DNA of 64,000 nt from Pseudodesulfovibrio aespoeensis Aspo-2 (GTDB lineage Bacteria > Desulfobacterota > Desulfovibrionia > Desulfovibrionales > Desulfovibrionaceae), in assembly GCF_000176915.2 (NCBI RefSeq), contig NC_014844.1, positions 2,914,001-2,978,000 of the forward strand, written 5' to 3'. The notes beneath the pieces were generated by a model, which had not been told where the DNA came from, did no database searches, and saw nothing but the letters and a program-made list of their open reading frames with translations. How positions within the stretch are numbered: position 1 is the first letter of the stretch; each line of letters begins with the position of its first letter. Both the position numbers and the translations under genes were made by a program. This document shows positions 1 to 8,788 of this stretch, piece after piece.

Positions 1-533
1 TGAGTCTTTTCAAAAAGCTGCCCGGCACGGCTGCCTGCCAACCGCGAGTCAAAGGTCAGGGCCGAGCCGTTGTGGATCTCCACATAGTCGGTCATGCCCA
101 GGAGTTGTGAATACCCCCGGCGGCTCAGGACATTGCCGGCAGAGGTGCGGCCCAGGTGGAAGGGGTGGGGCACGATGGACAGGGCGCCGGTGTCGGCGGC
201 GATGCGGGCCACGTCGCGCACGGACCAGCCAAAGGTGCGGAACTGGTCCAGGCCCCAGCGCAGATGATCCTCACTGTCGTAGAGAAAGATGATGTCGATG
301 CCCTCGGCGGACACGCTCTCCACGCCGGGGATGATCACGGTCTTCAGGTCCGCCGCGGTCTCGGCCAGCCGCTGGTAGGCTTCGAGCGGCTTCTTGTAGG
401 AGTGCTCGGTGGACGCAAGATAGTCCAGGCCGTACTCCCCGAGATACCACTTGATCTTCCCAAGCCGCAGGGCCTTGCTCCTGGCTGGCATCCGATGGAT
501 GTTGGCGTGAAAATGAAGATCGAATGTCAGCAT
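1..533 (-). CDS. PHP-domain metal-dependent phosphoesterase family protein (C-terminus beyond window)
   Basis: The reverse strand encodes a protein starting MLTFDLHFHANIHRMPA, with the DLHFHA metal-binding motif that opens PHP domains. Further matching motifs are STEHSYK near residue 43, PGVES near residue 69 and VPHPFH near residue 120. PHP proteins are hydrolases using two or three metal ions, often on phosphoesters; the substrate cannot be told here. About 177 residues are visible and the frame runs off the left edge, so the 3' end is missing. The start is uncertain. ATG at 533 lacks a good ribosome site, and the same frame stays open upstream to a GTG at 626 through a plausible coding stretch (..LVIPKGNPKNTLP). 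A well-spaced AGGAG lies near 630 but best fits an ATG at 618 in another frame. Confidence 0.75.
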   Translation of the reverse strand, partial: MLTFDLHFHANIHRMPARSKALRLGKIKWYLGEYGLDYLASTEHSYKKPLEAYQRLAETAADLKTVIIPGVESVSAEGIDIIFLYDSEDHLRWGLDQFRTFGWSVRDVARIAADTGALSIVPHPFHLGRTSAGNVLSRRGYSQLLGMTDYVEIHNGSALTFDSRLAGSRAGQLFEKT

Positions 534-811
534 GGGCAGTGTGTTTTTGGGATTTCCTTTGGGGATGACAAGTGCGGGAAGGGGCCAGCCGTTCCAGGGG
601 CGTCGTGTTGAAAACCATGTAGCCACTCCTGGCGCTTTGTCAAGGGAATGCGCCGGGCCGCCGCGCGCGGGCCGGACCATGGAGCGGCTTATGCGGATGC
701 CGGCAGAGATAATCATTGCCTTTCCCCTGCCATTTCAGTCAACATGGCATCGTCCGCAGGCAGGGACCGGAACGGTGCGACACCAAATAAACAGGACCAG
801 GAAACGTGCTC

Positions 812-3334
812 ATGCGATTCTTCCTCCGCGCCCTTGTGGCCGCCCTCGTCGCTGGCGCGATCTGCCTTGTCCTGCGCACCCAGATCATCCGCGAGCACAG
901 GGGGCATCAGGCATCAGTCATCGCGCAGCAGTTGGCCACCCTGCGCACGCGCTTCGAGAAGGAGGTCATAAGCAACCTCCTGCGCATCCAGGGCGCGGCC
1001 ACCTTCATCGCCGTCACTCCCCAGCTGGACCAGGAGACCTTTGAGCGCTACGCGGCCACGGCCATGCGCGGGGCTCCGCTGCTCCGGAACCTGGCCGCCG
1101 CGCCGGACTTCGTGATCACCTATGTCTATCCGCAGGAGGGCAACCGGCAGGCCGTGGGGCTCGACTACCGGACGATGCCGGGGCAATGGGAGCAGGCTCT
1201 CCTGGCCATGGTCCGGGGCGATCTGGTCGTTGCCGGGCCGATCCCCCTGGTCCAGGGCGGAACAGGGCTCGTGGGCCGCGCCCCGGTGCTCGTCCGCCAC
1301 GGGAACACGGACCAATTTTGGGGGCTGGTCTCCTCGGTCATTGATATCGAGCGGCTCTACGAGGCCGTGGGCCTGCGCACCTACACCGACCTCCAGCTCG
1401 CCATCCGGGGGCTGGACAGCAAGGGCGAGGATGGCGCGACCTTTTTCGGCGACCCGGCCCTGTTCGACCCGGCGCGCGAGGCCGTGCTCGCCTCAGTCGT
1501 CTTCCCCGCCGGATCGTGGCAGTTGGCCGCCCTGCCTGTGGCGGGATGGACTGCGATCCCGCACTTCCTGCCCATCCTGTACGGGCTGGCCCTCCTGCTC
1601 TACGTCGGCACCCTCGTCCTCGTGTACCGGGGGTTGGTCAAGGACCGGGAACTAATACGCATCAGGGACACCCTGACCGAGGCCCAGGAAGTCGCCCACC
1701 TGGGCAGTTGGGAGATGCATTTTGGCACCGGCGTCCTGTGGTGGTCGGACGAGACATACCGCATCTTCGGCCTGGACAGGAATGACTTCACGCCAACACT
1801 GGAAACCACCTTCGCCCTCTTCCACCCGGAAGACGCGGAAAAAAACCGCAGTAAATTCCTTGCCGACCTCCAAGCGGGCGAACCCTACGCCATCACCCAC
1901 CGCATCGTCAGGCCCGACGGCACCGTGCGCCACCTCTTCAGCCGGGGGAAGAACGAGCTCGGCCCGGATGGCCGTCTGTCCCGCGCCATGGGCACGCTCC
2001 TGGACATCACCCCGCTCAAGGAGACCGAGGCCGCCCTGCGCATGGAGGAGCAGAAGCTGCGCGCCATGAGCGATGCCTCCATCGACGCCATCATCATGAT
2101 CGACGCAAAGGACACCGTGCTCTTCTGGAACAGCGCGGCCACCCGGCTCTTCGGCTATGGCGAGAGCGAGGCCATGGGGCAAGTCCTGCACGAACTTATC
2201 TGCCTGCCACAGGACTCGAAGGCCGCAGTGCACGGCTTCCCCCACTTCGCCCGCACCGGCATGGGGTCGGTGGTCGGGAGCGTTCACGAGTTCACGGCCA
2301 GACGCAAGGACGGCGCCATCTTTCCTGTGGAACGCTCGGTCTCGTCTTTTCAGATGGATGGCAAGTGGTACGCGGTGGGCATCCTGCGCGACATCACCAA
2401 GAAACTCGAAGCGCGAAGAAAGCTCGAATCCTACGCCAGGCGGATCGCCCTGGCTTCTGACGCCGGCGGGGTCGGGGTCTGGGAGTGGGACATCGCCAGC
2501 GGGACGCTGACCTGGGACATCCGCATGCATGAGTTGTACGCGGTCAAGCCCGGCGAGTTCAGCGGGCTGTATCAGGCCTGGACCAGCCGCGTCCATCCCG
2601 AAGATCTGGCCGGGGCCAAAGACTCTCTCGACAAGGTGCAGACCGAGGGGGGGAGCTGGAACCACGAATTCCGCATCCTGCTCCCGGAGGGCGGCGTGCG
2701 GTACATCCGGGCCGCGGCCAGAGCGCACATGGATAACAGCAGCAAGGTGGCCAGCATCATCGGCATCAACCAGGACATCACCGAGCAGCGGCTGGCCGAG
2801 CAGGAGCTGGTCCGGCTGGCCACCAAAGACAGCCTGACCGGGCTCTTCAGCCGGGGCCACTTCATGGAACTGGGCACCAGGGCCGTGGAGCACGCCAGAC
2901 GCTACGGCGAACCACTCTCGGTGGTCATGTTCGACGCCGACCGGTTCAAGGCGGTCAACGACACCCACGGCCACGATGTCGGCGACATGGTGCTCAAGGC
3001 CATTGGCCGGGCCGCGGCCCGAACCCTGCGCGACGTGGACGTGCTGGGCCGCATCGGGGGCGAGGAGTTCGCCGCCGTGCTGCCCCAGACCACCAGGGAG
3101 CAGGCCCTGCTCGTGGCCGAACGGGTCCGCGCGGAGATCGCCGCCAGCCGGATCGAGGTCGATGCCGACACGGTCCTGTCCGTGACCGTGAGCCTTGGCG
3201 TCTGCGTCATGGACACGGCTCCTGACACGGATCCTGGCACGGCCACCGCCTCCCTCGACAAACTCCTGAAAGGCGCGGACACGGCCCTGTACAAGGCCAA
3301 GCAGAACGGACGCAACAGGACCGAATCCGCCTGA
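812..3334 (+). CDS. membrane diguanylate cyclase, CHASE-PAS(x3)-GGDEF
   Basis: This 840-residue protein probably makes c-di-GMP from two GTP. An N-terminal membrane segment (residues about 3-20) is followed by a CHASE-type extracytoplasmic sensor. A second membrane segment lies near residues 245-265 (HFLPILYGLALLLYVGTLVL). Three PAS regions follow at about 285-395, 405-530 and 540-660, then a GGDEF domain. The active-site motif is GGEEF. An RDVD inhibitory site lies five residues before it, so product feedback is likely. No EAL or HD-GYP domain is present. ATG 812 is preferred over GTG 806 because AGGA sits nine bases before it. The sensed ligand is unknown. The gene stands alone upstream of mntP. 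Confidence 0.9.
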   Translation: MRFFLRALVAALVAGAICLVLRTQIIREHRGHQASVIAQQLATLRTRFEKEVISNLLRIQGAATFIAVTPQLDQETFERYAATAMRGAPLLRNLAAAPDFVITYVYPQEGNRQAVGLDYRTMPGQWEQALLAMVRGDLVVAGPIPLVQGGTGLVGRAPVLVRHGNTDQFWGLVSSVIDIERLYEAVGLRTYTDLQLAIRGLDSKGEDGATFFGDPALFDPAREAVLASVVFPAGSWQLAALPVAGWTAIPHFLPILYGLALLLYVGTLVLVYRGLVKDRELIRIRDTLTEAQEVAHLGSWEMHFGTGVLWWSDETYRIFGLDRNDFTPTLETTFALFHPEDAEKNRSKFLADLQAGEPYAITHRIVRPDGTVRHLFSRGKNELGPDGRLSRAMGTLLDITPLKETEAALRMEEQKLRAMSDASIDAIIMIDAKDTVLFWNSAATRLFGYGESEAMGQVLHELICLPQDSKAAVHGFPHFARTGMGSVVGSVHEFTARRKDGAIFPVERSVSSFQMDGKWYAVGILRDITKKLEARRKLESYARRIALASDAGGVGVWEWDIASGTLTWDIRMHELYAVKPGEFSGLYQAWTSRVHPEDLAGAKDSLDKVQTEGGSWNHEFRILLPEGGVRYIRAAARAHMDNSSKVASIIGINQDITEQRLAEQELVRLATKDSLTGLFSRGHFMELGTRAVEHARRYGEPLSVVMFDADRFKAVNDTHGHDVGDMVLKAIGRAAARTLRDVDVLGRIGGEEFAAVLPQTTREQALLVAERVRAEIAASRIEVDADTVLSVTVSLGVCVMDTAPDTDPGTATASLDKLLKGADTALYKAKQNGRNRTESA

Positions 3335-3426
3335 CGCCCGCCCCGTCCATTTGCCCTTGCCTGCGGTCGCCGGAGAGTCTACCCTTCCGGCTTTGTCACC
3401 CTTCACCCGCGCAAGGACCGCCGCCC

Positions 3427-4005
3427 ATGGGACCACTCGAACTCATTGTCATCGCCATCGCCCTGGCCATGGACGCCTTTGCAGTGGCCGTGGCCACCGG
3501 CGTCACCCTCAAGGCCGTCAGTCCGCGCCAGACCTTTCGCCTGGCCTGGCACTTCGGCCTGTTCCAGGCGTTCATGCCCATCCTCGGCTGGCTGCTCGGC
3601 CTCACGGTCAGGGATCACATTGAGGCGTTCGACCACTGGATCGCCTTTGGCCTGCTGGCCTTCATCGGCGTGAACATGATCCGGGGAGCCTTTGCCCAGG
3701 AAAAATCGTGCCGGTCCGACCCCACCAGGGGCATGACCATGGTGGCCCTGTCCGTGGCCACCAGCATCGATGCCCTGGCTGTGGGCCTGAGCCTGTCCAT
3801 GCTCGGCGTGTCGGTGTGGTGGCCCGCGCTGGTCATCGGGCTGGTGGCCCTGGTCTTCACCGCTGGCGGGCTGCACCTGGGCAAGACCATGGCCCGCGCC
3901 GGATGCCTCGGCAAATGGGCCGAGCTGGCGGGCGGGGCCACCCTCATCGCCATCGGCCTGAACATCCTGCGCGAGCACGGCGCGCTCTCGGCGATTCTTG
4001 CCTAG
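3427..4005 (+). CDS. mntP: manganese efflux pump MntP
   Basis: The 192-residue product is a six-helix inner-membrane protein of the MntP (YebN/DUF204) family, which exports Mn2+ and protects against manganese excess. It shows the two internal repeats of the family. The first has ALAMDAFAVAVATG (residues about 12-25) and the second ATSIDALAVGLSLSM (about 115-129), each carrying the conserved membrane Asp. Length matches the usual 185-190 residues. It lies 92 bp after the cyclase gene. The stop codon falls inside the left arm of an inverted-repeat element. I see no yybP-type manganese riboswitch in the short upstream gap. Confidence 0.93.
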   Translation: MGPLELIVIAIALAMDAFAVAVATGVTLKAVSPRQTFRLAWHFGLFQAFMPILGWLLGLTVRDHIEAFDHWIAFGLLAFIGVNMIRGAFAQEKSCRSDPTRGMTMVALSVATSIDALAVGLSLSMLGVSVWWPALVIGLVALVFTAGGLHLGKTMARAGCLGKWAELAGGATLIAIGLNILREHGALSAILA

Positions 4006-4123
4006 CTGGCCGTTGAAAAAGTCAGAACATGCAGGCTGTTCAAAAATGACGAGATGCCAGGCGCGAAGACTCGCCTACAGTCGCTGAACGTCCGCAGATC
4101 GCCGTTTTTCAACAGTCTGCTAG
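4002..4123. repeat. 122-bp inverted-repeat (MITE-like) element between convergent genes
   Basis: The ends are 19-bp imperfect inverted repeats. The left arm reads CTAGCTGGCCGTTGAAAAA (4002-4020); the right arm read on the minus strand is CTAGCAGACTGTTGAAAAA (4105-4123). They share CTAGC and GTTGAAAAA. The interior has another TTCAAAAA block (4039-4046). The element overlaps the mntP stop codon and ends 55 bp before the stop of the convergent response-regulator gene. It is non-coding and could be a MITE, a REP-type element or a bidirectional terminator. Confidence 0.55.
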
Positions 4124-4177
4124 CGGACGACCTGCCCTTTCCAACAGCGCAGCGGGCGCGCCGGGACGGGCACCGGA

Positions 4178-5305
4178 TCAGCCGCCTTCCACCGGAACCA
4201 GGACGCGCAGCCTGCCCGGCAGCCGCTGCGCCTTTGCAAAGTTGTGGACGCGCATCAGCGCCGTCTCGGTGATCTCGGTTCCCTCGGCCATGATGTGGAC
4301 CTTGTCCAGGCTCCACAAGGGCTCGTCGAGAATCATGCCCTGGCGCAAGTCCTTGAGTTCCAGATCACGCCTGACATAGCCGTCGCCGCCAGCCGTTCCC
4401 AGTTCGAGGATGTCGAGCACCTTGGGATCGTAGACCCCGGCGCGCCCGCGCAGGGCGTCGATGGCGTCCTGCTTGTCCATGCCGCGCTGGGTATGGGCAT
4501 CGTAGTCGAGGCACACCTTGAGGATGCGCGCCTCAATGGAAAGCGACGGGGTATCGGCCAAGGAGTCGTTCTGGTGCAGGATGATCTCGGACACCCGGCC
4601 CATTCTCGGGATGCGGGCCAGCATCCCGGCGGTCACCATCGGGTGCATGTCGAACGCCTGCTGCTCTTCCGGGGTCAGGGTCTCGCCCCGAAAGACCTTT
4701 TCCAGCACAGTGTCGGTCAGGGTGACGCAGCCGAGCTGGCAGAGCATGGCCGCGAGGTCGAGGCTCAGGGTCTGCCGAAGGCCCAGCCGCTGGCTCACAT
4801 AGGTCGCCAGCCGCCGGACCCGCTCGCTCCGACCAAAGGCAGCGGGATTGACCAGGCCGAGGATGTCGGTGAGCACCTTGACGCTGCCGCGCAGGGTGCC
4901 GCGCAGCAGCTCGCGCTCCGCGATGACCAGGGAGTATTGCCCCATGGCCACCTCAAGGGTGCGGATCATCTCCTCCATGGAGCTTGGCTTGGTCAGGAAC
5001 CGGAAGACCGCCCCGTCGTTGACTGCGGAGATGGCCGCATTGACATCGGCGTGCCCGGTGAGCATGACCCGGACCGTGTCCGGCGACAGCTCCTGGACCT
5101 TCTTGAGAAATTTTATGCCGTCCATGCCCGGCATCTTGAGGTCCGAGACCACCACCCCGTAAGGGCCGGAGGTGCGGAATTTCTCCAGCCCCTCGGCAGG
5201 GCCTGGCGCGGTGTCCACTGTGAACCGCCTGCGCAGCGAGACCCGGTAGGTGTCGAGGATGTTCTGCTCGTCATCGACAAACAGCACCTTGGGGTCGCTC
5301 TTCAT
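4178..5305 (-). CDS. response regulator: REC plus degenerate HD-GYP-like domain
   Basis: This 375-residue protein has a receiver domain (VLFVDDEQN, phosphoacceptor in VVVSDLKMPGMDG, Lys in FLTKP). An HD-GYP-like helical domain and a C-terminal extension follow. In the HD region the usual HD metal pair is replaced (AAMLCQLGCV) and the later HH is replaced by LHQND, so phosphodiesterase activity is doubtful. MHPMVTAGML matches the family's HP..GA segment. It resembles the product at 8789-9937. ATG 5305 is chosen because GGAGGA lies just upstream and the codon overlaps the preceding stop (ATGA). It is the last gene of a minus-strand signalling operon. It may act through protein contact or by binding, rather than cleaving, c-di-GMP; this is inference. 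Confidence 0.85.
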   Translation of the reverse strand: MKSDPKVLFVDDEQNILDTYRVSLRRRFTVDTAPGPAEGLEKFRTSGPYGVVVSDLKMPGMDGIKFLKKVQELSPDTVRVMLTGHADVNAAISAVNDGAVFRFLTKPSSMEEMIRTLEVAMGQYSLVIAERELLRGTLRGSVKVLTDILGLVNPAAFGRSERVRRLATYVSQRLGLRQTLSLDLAAMLCQLGCVTLTDTVLEKVFRGETLTPEEQQAFDMHPMVTAGMLARIPRMGRVSEIILHQNDSLADTPSLSIEARILKVCLDYDAHTQRGMDKQDAIDALRGRAGVYDPKVLDILELGTAGGDGYVRRDLELKDLRQGMILDEPLWSLDKVHIMAEGTEITETALMRVHNFAKAQRLPGRLRVLVPVEGG

Positions 5306-6504
5306 TTGTCCTCCAGGTGGCTCCGGCACGCATCGCGCCAGACCACGTAGCGGTCTGTTTTGCCCACGGCCTCAAGCCAGTCCATGTCGATGGAGGGAAA
5401 CACATAGTCCCCGCCGCCCTGCCGGATCTCGTGCTGGAGCGCGTCAGCCGCATGGACCACAAAGGACATGCTGAATTCGCTTGCCGCGCCGTCTGGCGCG
5501 TGGTGCCCGTTGACGGCCTCGACCACCTCCTTCTTGAATCCCCACAGCCCGGCCAGATACGCGCCCACCTCGGCGTGGCTCACGCCGAGCTCTCGCCGCT
5601 CGATGGACAGGACCGGCCCCTTGCCCTGCCTGGCCTGCTCCACCACTGGCAGGTACGCCGCAGGCATCTGGGTGACAAAGACCAGCTTGCCTATGTCATG
5701 GAGAATCCCGGCGATGAAGCACCCCTCGATAAAGGTATCGTCGCACGATTCGAGCACGGCCACGACCTTGGCGAAATAAGCGGTCTGAAGGCTGTGGTTC
5801 CAGAGTTTCTTGATGGAGTAGCCGGGCACGCCGGTCGGGTCGGCCTCGCTGAGCAGGTGGACGCCCAGCACCAGCCCCTTGAGGGCCTCGACCCCGAGCA
5901 GGGCCACGGCATGGGCCGGGGAGGTGATCTTCTCGTAGAAGCCGAAAAAGGAGGAGTTGACCACCCGCATCAGGGTGGCGGACATGCCAATGTCCTTTTC
6001 CACCAGCTTGGCGATGCGCCGCAGATCCGGCTCGCTGCTCTCAAGCTCCCGCTCGATCCGGATGTAGAGGTCGGGCATGACGGGCAGCGACTGCAACCCG
6101 GTGACGATGGCCCGCACGGCCTCGTTGTCGAGGATGTGCCTCAAGTCCGTCACCCGGCGGATGGTCGAGACCACCGTGTCCGAGCTGCACGGCTTGCTCA
6201 GGAACTGGTGGGCGTGCCTGACGGACTTGAGCACGGCCTGCATCTCCGAATAGCCGGAGAGGATGATGCGCACCGCGCCCGGCTGCCGCCGCTCGACCTC
6301 CTTCAGAAAGTCCGCGCCGTCCATGCCCGGCATGCGCATGTCGGCGATGACCACGTCGAACTGCTCGCGGTCCACATATTCGAGCCCTTCCAGGCCGGTG
6401 GTGGCAAACCGGCAGGTCCACTCCTTTCTCTTGGCGTAGAGCAGGGTGCGGAAGCCGTCGAGGATGTTCTGGTCGTCATCGACAAAAAGTATGGTTCGTT
6501 TCAT
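5302..6504 (-). CDS. response regulator REC-HDOD
   Basis: The 400-residue protein begins with a receiver domain (TILFVDDDQN, phosphoacceptor in VVIADMRMPGMDG, Lys in FLSKP). An HDOD domain follows from about residue 130 to 350. The HDOD part keeps a GILHDIGKL motif and the typical SLPVMPDLYIRIERELES entry. HDOD domains are signalling scaffolds related to HD hydrolases and are common in deltaproteobacterial regulators. ATG 6504 has GAGGA eight bases upstream; an in-frame ATG at 6528 has poorer context. It lies 30 bp after the kinase gene and overlaps the next regulator by 4 bp, so the three are surely co-transcribed. The kinase encoded upstream is its likely phosphodonor. Confidence 0.9.
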   Translation of the reverse strand: MKRTILFVDDDQNILDGFRTLLYAKRKEWTCRFATTGLEGLEYVDREQFDVVIADMRMPGMDGADFLKEVERRQPGAVRIILSGYSEMQAVLKSVRHAHQFLSKPCSSDTVVSTIRRVTDLRHILDNEAVRAIVTGLQSLPVMPDLYIRIERELESSEPDLRRIAKLVEKDIGMSATLMRVVNSSFFGFYEKITSPAHAVALLGVEALKGLVLGVHLLSEADPTGVPGYSIKKLWNHSLQTAYFAKVVAVLESCDDTFIEGCFIAGILHDIGKLVFVTQMPAAYLPVVEQARQGKGPVLSIERRELGVSHAEVGAYLAGLWGFKKEVVEAVNGHHAPDGAASEFSMSFVVHAADALQHEIRQGGGDYVFPSIDMDWLEAVGKTDRYVVWRDACRSHLEDK

Positions 6505-6534
6505 TGGCTTGGTCCTCGCGGGTTGCATGCGGCA

Positions 6535-8715
6535 TTATTCTGCTGCGGGCAGGCGGATGATGAAGGTCGTGCCCTTGCCCACTTCCGACTCGACATCAAT
6601 AACGCCGCCGTGCCGCTCCACAATGATGTCATGCACGATGGCGAGCCCCTGCCCGGTCCCCTTGCCGACCTCCTTGGTCGTGAAGAACGGGTTGAATATC
6701 TTGTCGCGGATATCCTGGCTGATGCCCGTGCCGGTGTCGGTGAAGCTGATGACCACCTCGTGGTCGCCCCGTCTGGTGGAGATGGTGATGACCCCCTTGT
6801 CACCCGAATTGCCCACCACCTCGCCGATGGCGTGGGCCGCGTTGACCAGGATGTTCAGGAACACCTGGTTGATATCGCCGGGCAGGCATTGGACCATGGG
6901 CAGGGCGTCGAAGTCCGTGATCACCTGGGCCACATATTTCCACTCGTTCTTGGCCACGGTGATGGTGTTCTCCAGGGCCGCGTTGATGTCCACGGCCTTT
7001 TTCTCGCCGTCGCCGGGGTGGGCGAAGTTCTTCATGGCCCGGACGATAACGGCCACGCGCTCGGTCCCGCTCAGGGCGCGCGAGCACGCCTTGGGCACCT
7101 CGTCGAGGACGAATTCGAGGTCCGCTTCGTCCTTGAGCCTCTCTATCCTCTCCACCAGATCATCCCGAAACCCCGCCTCGCGGCAGGCTTGGGCCAACTC
7201 GGCCTGCAGGGCCATGATGGCCGCCATCTCGCCAAAGGCCTCGTCCACGAAACGGATGCTGTCGCCCACATACTGGATCGGGGTGTTGATCTCATGAGCG
7301 ATGCCCGAGGCCAGCTCGCCCACGGATTCGAGCTTCTGGGCGATGTGCAGCCGCCGCTCCAGGTTCTTGCGCTCGGTAATGTCGAGCACGATCACGCCCA
7401 GATGCTCCTCCCCCCGAAGCTCCATGGGGACAAGATACCGTGCCACGGGAAAGGTCTGCCCGTTCAGGTGCTTGGCCACGCCTTCGGTATAGGCGTTATT
7501 TTTGATGGCTCCGGGGCACAGCAGGGACTCCAGCTTGTCGGCGGACTGGGCAAACGCCTCGGAGCACGGCCTGTCGGCCAACTGCCAGGGGGAAAGGCCG
7601 AACATGGTGTGCACCACGCTGTTGGACTTGACCACATGGCCGGTCCGGGGATCGAGAATGAAAAAGGCGGCCCCGATGCCCTCCAGCAGGGCGGACACGA
7701 GCTGGCCCGACTCGCGGGCCTCGATCTCGGACTCGCGCCGCTCGCGGATCTCTATGGAGAGCTGCACCGTGCGCATCTTGAGGTCCGAGGTGCGCTTCTC
7801 CACCTCTTTCTCAAGCTCGTCGCGCATGGCCTGAAGACGGATATTGGGAACGATGTAGAGCTGCTTGCCAATCAGGTGGATGACGATCATGAGCAGGAGC
7901 GTACCCAGCCCAAGGGTCGCGACCATGCCTACCGTGAGCATGCGCACCTCCTCGGTCACCTCGCGGCGGCTCATCTCAAGCCGCAGGACAACGTCCGGAA
8001 CCGAGGTCTCCTGCTCGAAGACCAGCGCCGGGGGCGGCGCCTCGCCCACGGTCACGGCTGGCACGCCGCCCCAGAGCAGCGACACCCGGAACAAGTCGTC
8101 GCCAGCCAGATAGGGGGACAGGGGATCAAGGGGGACATAGGCGGACAACAGGCCCACTGGCACCCCCTGGCGCAGCACGACACAGCTCAGACGCCATTGA
8201 TAGCCGCCGGTCCGAAGCCTGACCAACCCGACCCGCCCCCGCGCCCCCTGGGCCAGCAGTTCCTGAAAACCCGCCCCCTGCGGAGCCAGCAGGGCGGCCC
8301 GCTCCGAGGTCGCGCTGACCAGCCCGCCGTGCGCGTCTTGCAGGCTGAAGGCAGAGTCCCGCTCCAGCATGAACAGGGAATCCATGAAGCTCCTGACCTC
8401 GCCAAGGTTCTGCGGACGCTCCAGCCCTTCGCTCAGGACCGGGAGACGGGCGTACTCGGCCAGCAGGACGCGGCTGGCGTCCAGGCCCGCGTCAAAACGC
8501 TGCCTGCGATACTCGAGGGCGGCGGTGGCCCTGTCGGTCTGCATCCGCAGCACCCTGTCGCCGATGAAATGGAAGATGACGTACAGGCCGACCGAGAGCT
8601 GGAACAGGAACAGGCCGGCCACGCCCCAGTTGAACAGCCTGGAAAGCGAGGTGTTGCTGACCCCCTGGTCCTGCCTCCCCAGCGTCTCGCCGCCCCTGTC
8701 GGTTTCTGAATTCAT
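6535..8715 (-). CDS. membrane sensor histidine kinase with PAS domain
   Basis: This 726-residue kinase has a first membrane segment near residues 30-50, a large periplasmic sensor, and a second segment near 293-315 (MVATLGLGTLLLMIVIHLIG). A coiled region, a PAS domain (EGIGAAFFILDPRTGHVV), a dimerisation/phosphoacceptor helix and a HATPase domain follow. The phosphorylated His lies in ASGIAHEINTPIQY. ATP-site motifs are NILVNAAHAIG, DTGTGIS and GTGQGLAI. ATG 8715 is chosen because the upstream in-frame residues are low-complexity and unlike protein. It sits between two HD-like regulators and upstream of the HDOD regulator. It therefore probably phosphorylates more than one receiver. The signal is unknown. 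Confidence 0.9.
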   Translation of the reverse strand: MNSETDRGGETLGRQDQGVSNTSLSRLFNWGVAGLFLFQLSVGLYVIFHFIGDRVLRMQTDRATAALEYRRQRFDAGLDASRVLLAEYARLPVLSEGLERPQNLGEVRSFMDSLFMLERDSAFSLQDAHGGLVSATSERAALLAPQGAGFQELLAQGARGRVGLVRLRTGGYQWRLSCVVLRQGVPVGLLSAYVPLDPLSPYLAGDDLFRVSLLWGGVPAVTVGEAPPPALVFEQETSVPDVVLRLEMSRREVTEEVRMLTVGMVATLGLGTLLLMIVIHLIGKQLYIVPNIRLQAMRDELEKEVEKRTSDLKMRTVQLSIEIRERRESEIEARESGQLVSALLEGIGAAFFILDPRTGHVVKSNSVVHTMFGLSPWQLADRPCSEAFAQSADKLESLLCPGAIKNNAYTEGVAKHLNGQTFPVARYLVPMELRGEEHLGVIVLDITERKNLERRLHIAQKLESVGELASGIAHEINTPIQYVGDSIRFVDEAFGEMAAIMALQAELAQACREAGFRDDLVERIERLKDEADLEFVLDEVPKACSRALSGTERVAVIVRAMKNFAHPGDGEKKAVDINAALENTITVAKNEWKYVAQVITDFDALPMVQCLPGDINQVFLNILVNAAHAIGEVVGNSGDKGVITISTRRGDHEVVISFTDTGTGISQDIRDKIFNPFFTTKEVGKGTGQGLAIVHDIIVERHGGVIDVESEVGKGTTFIIRLPAAE

Positions 8716-8788
8716 GCTGGATACCCCGCCTTTGCGCGTGTTGCGGCCCTTGCGTGACCGCCCGGCCCCCGCCTGCCCGCCAGATCCG

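Noticed and set aside
5317..8709. Long plus-strand open frame opposite the signalling operon
   Set aside because: It is antisense to well-supported regulator and kinase genes; its His/Asp/Gly-rich translation is the usual GC-rich antisense artefact.
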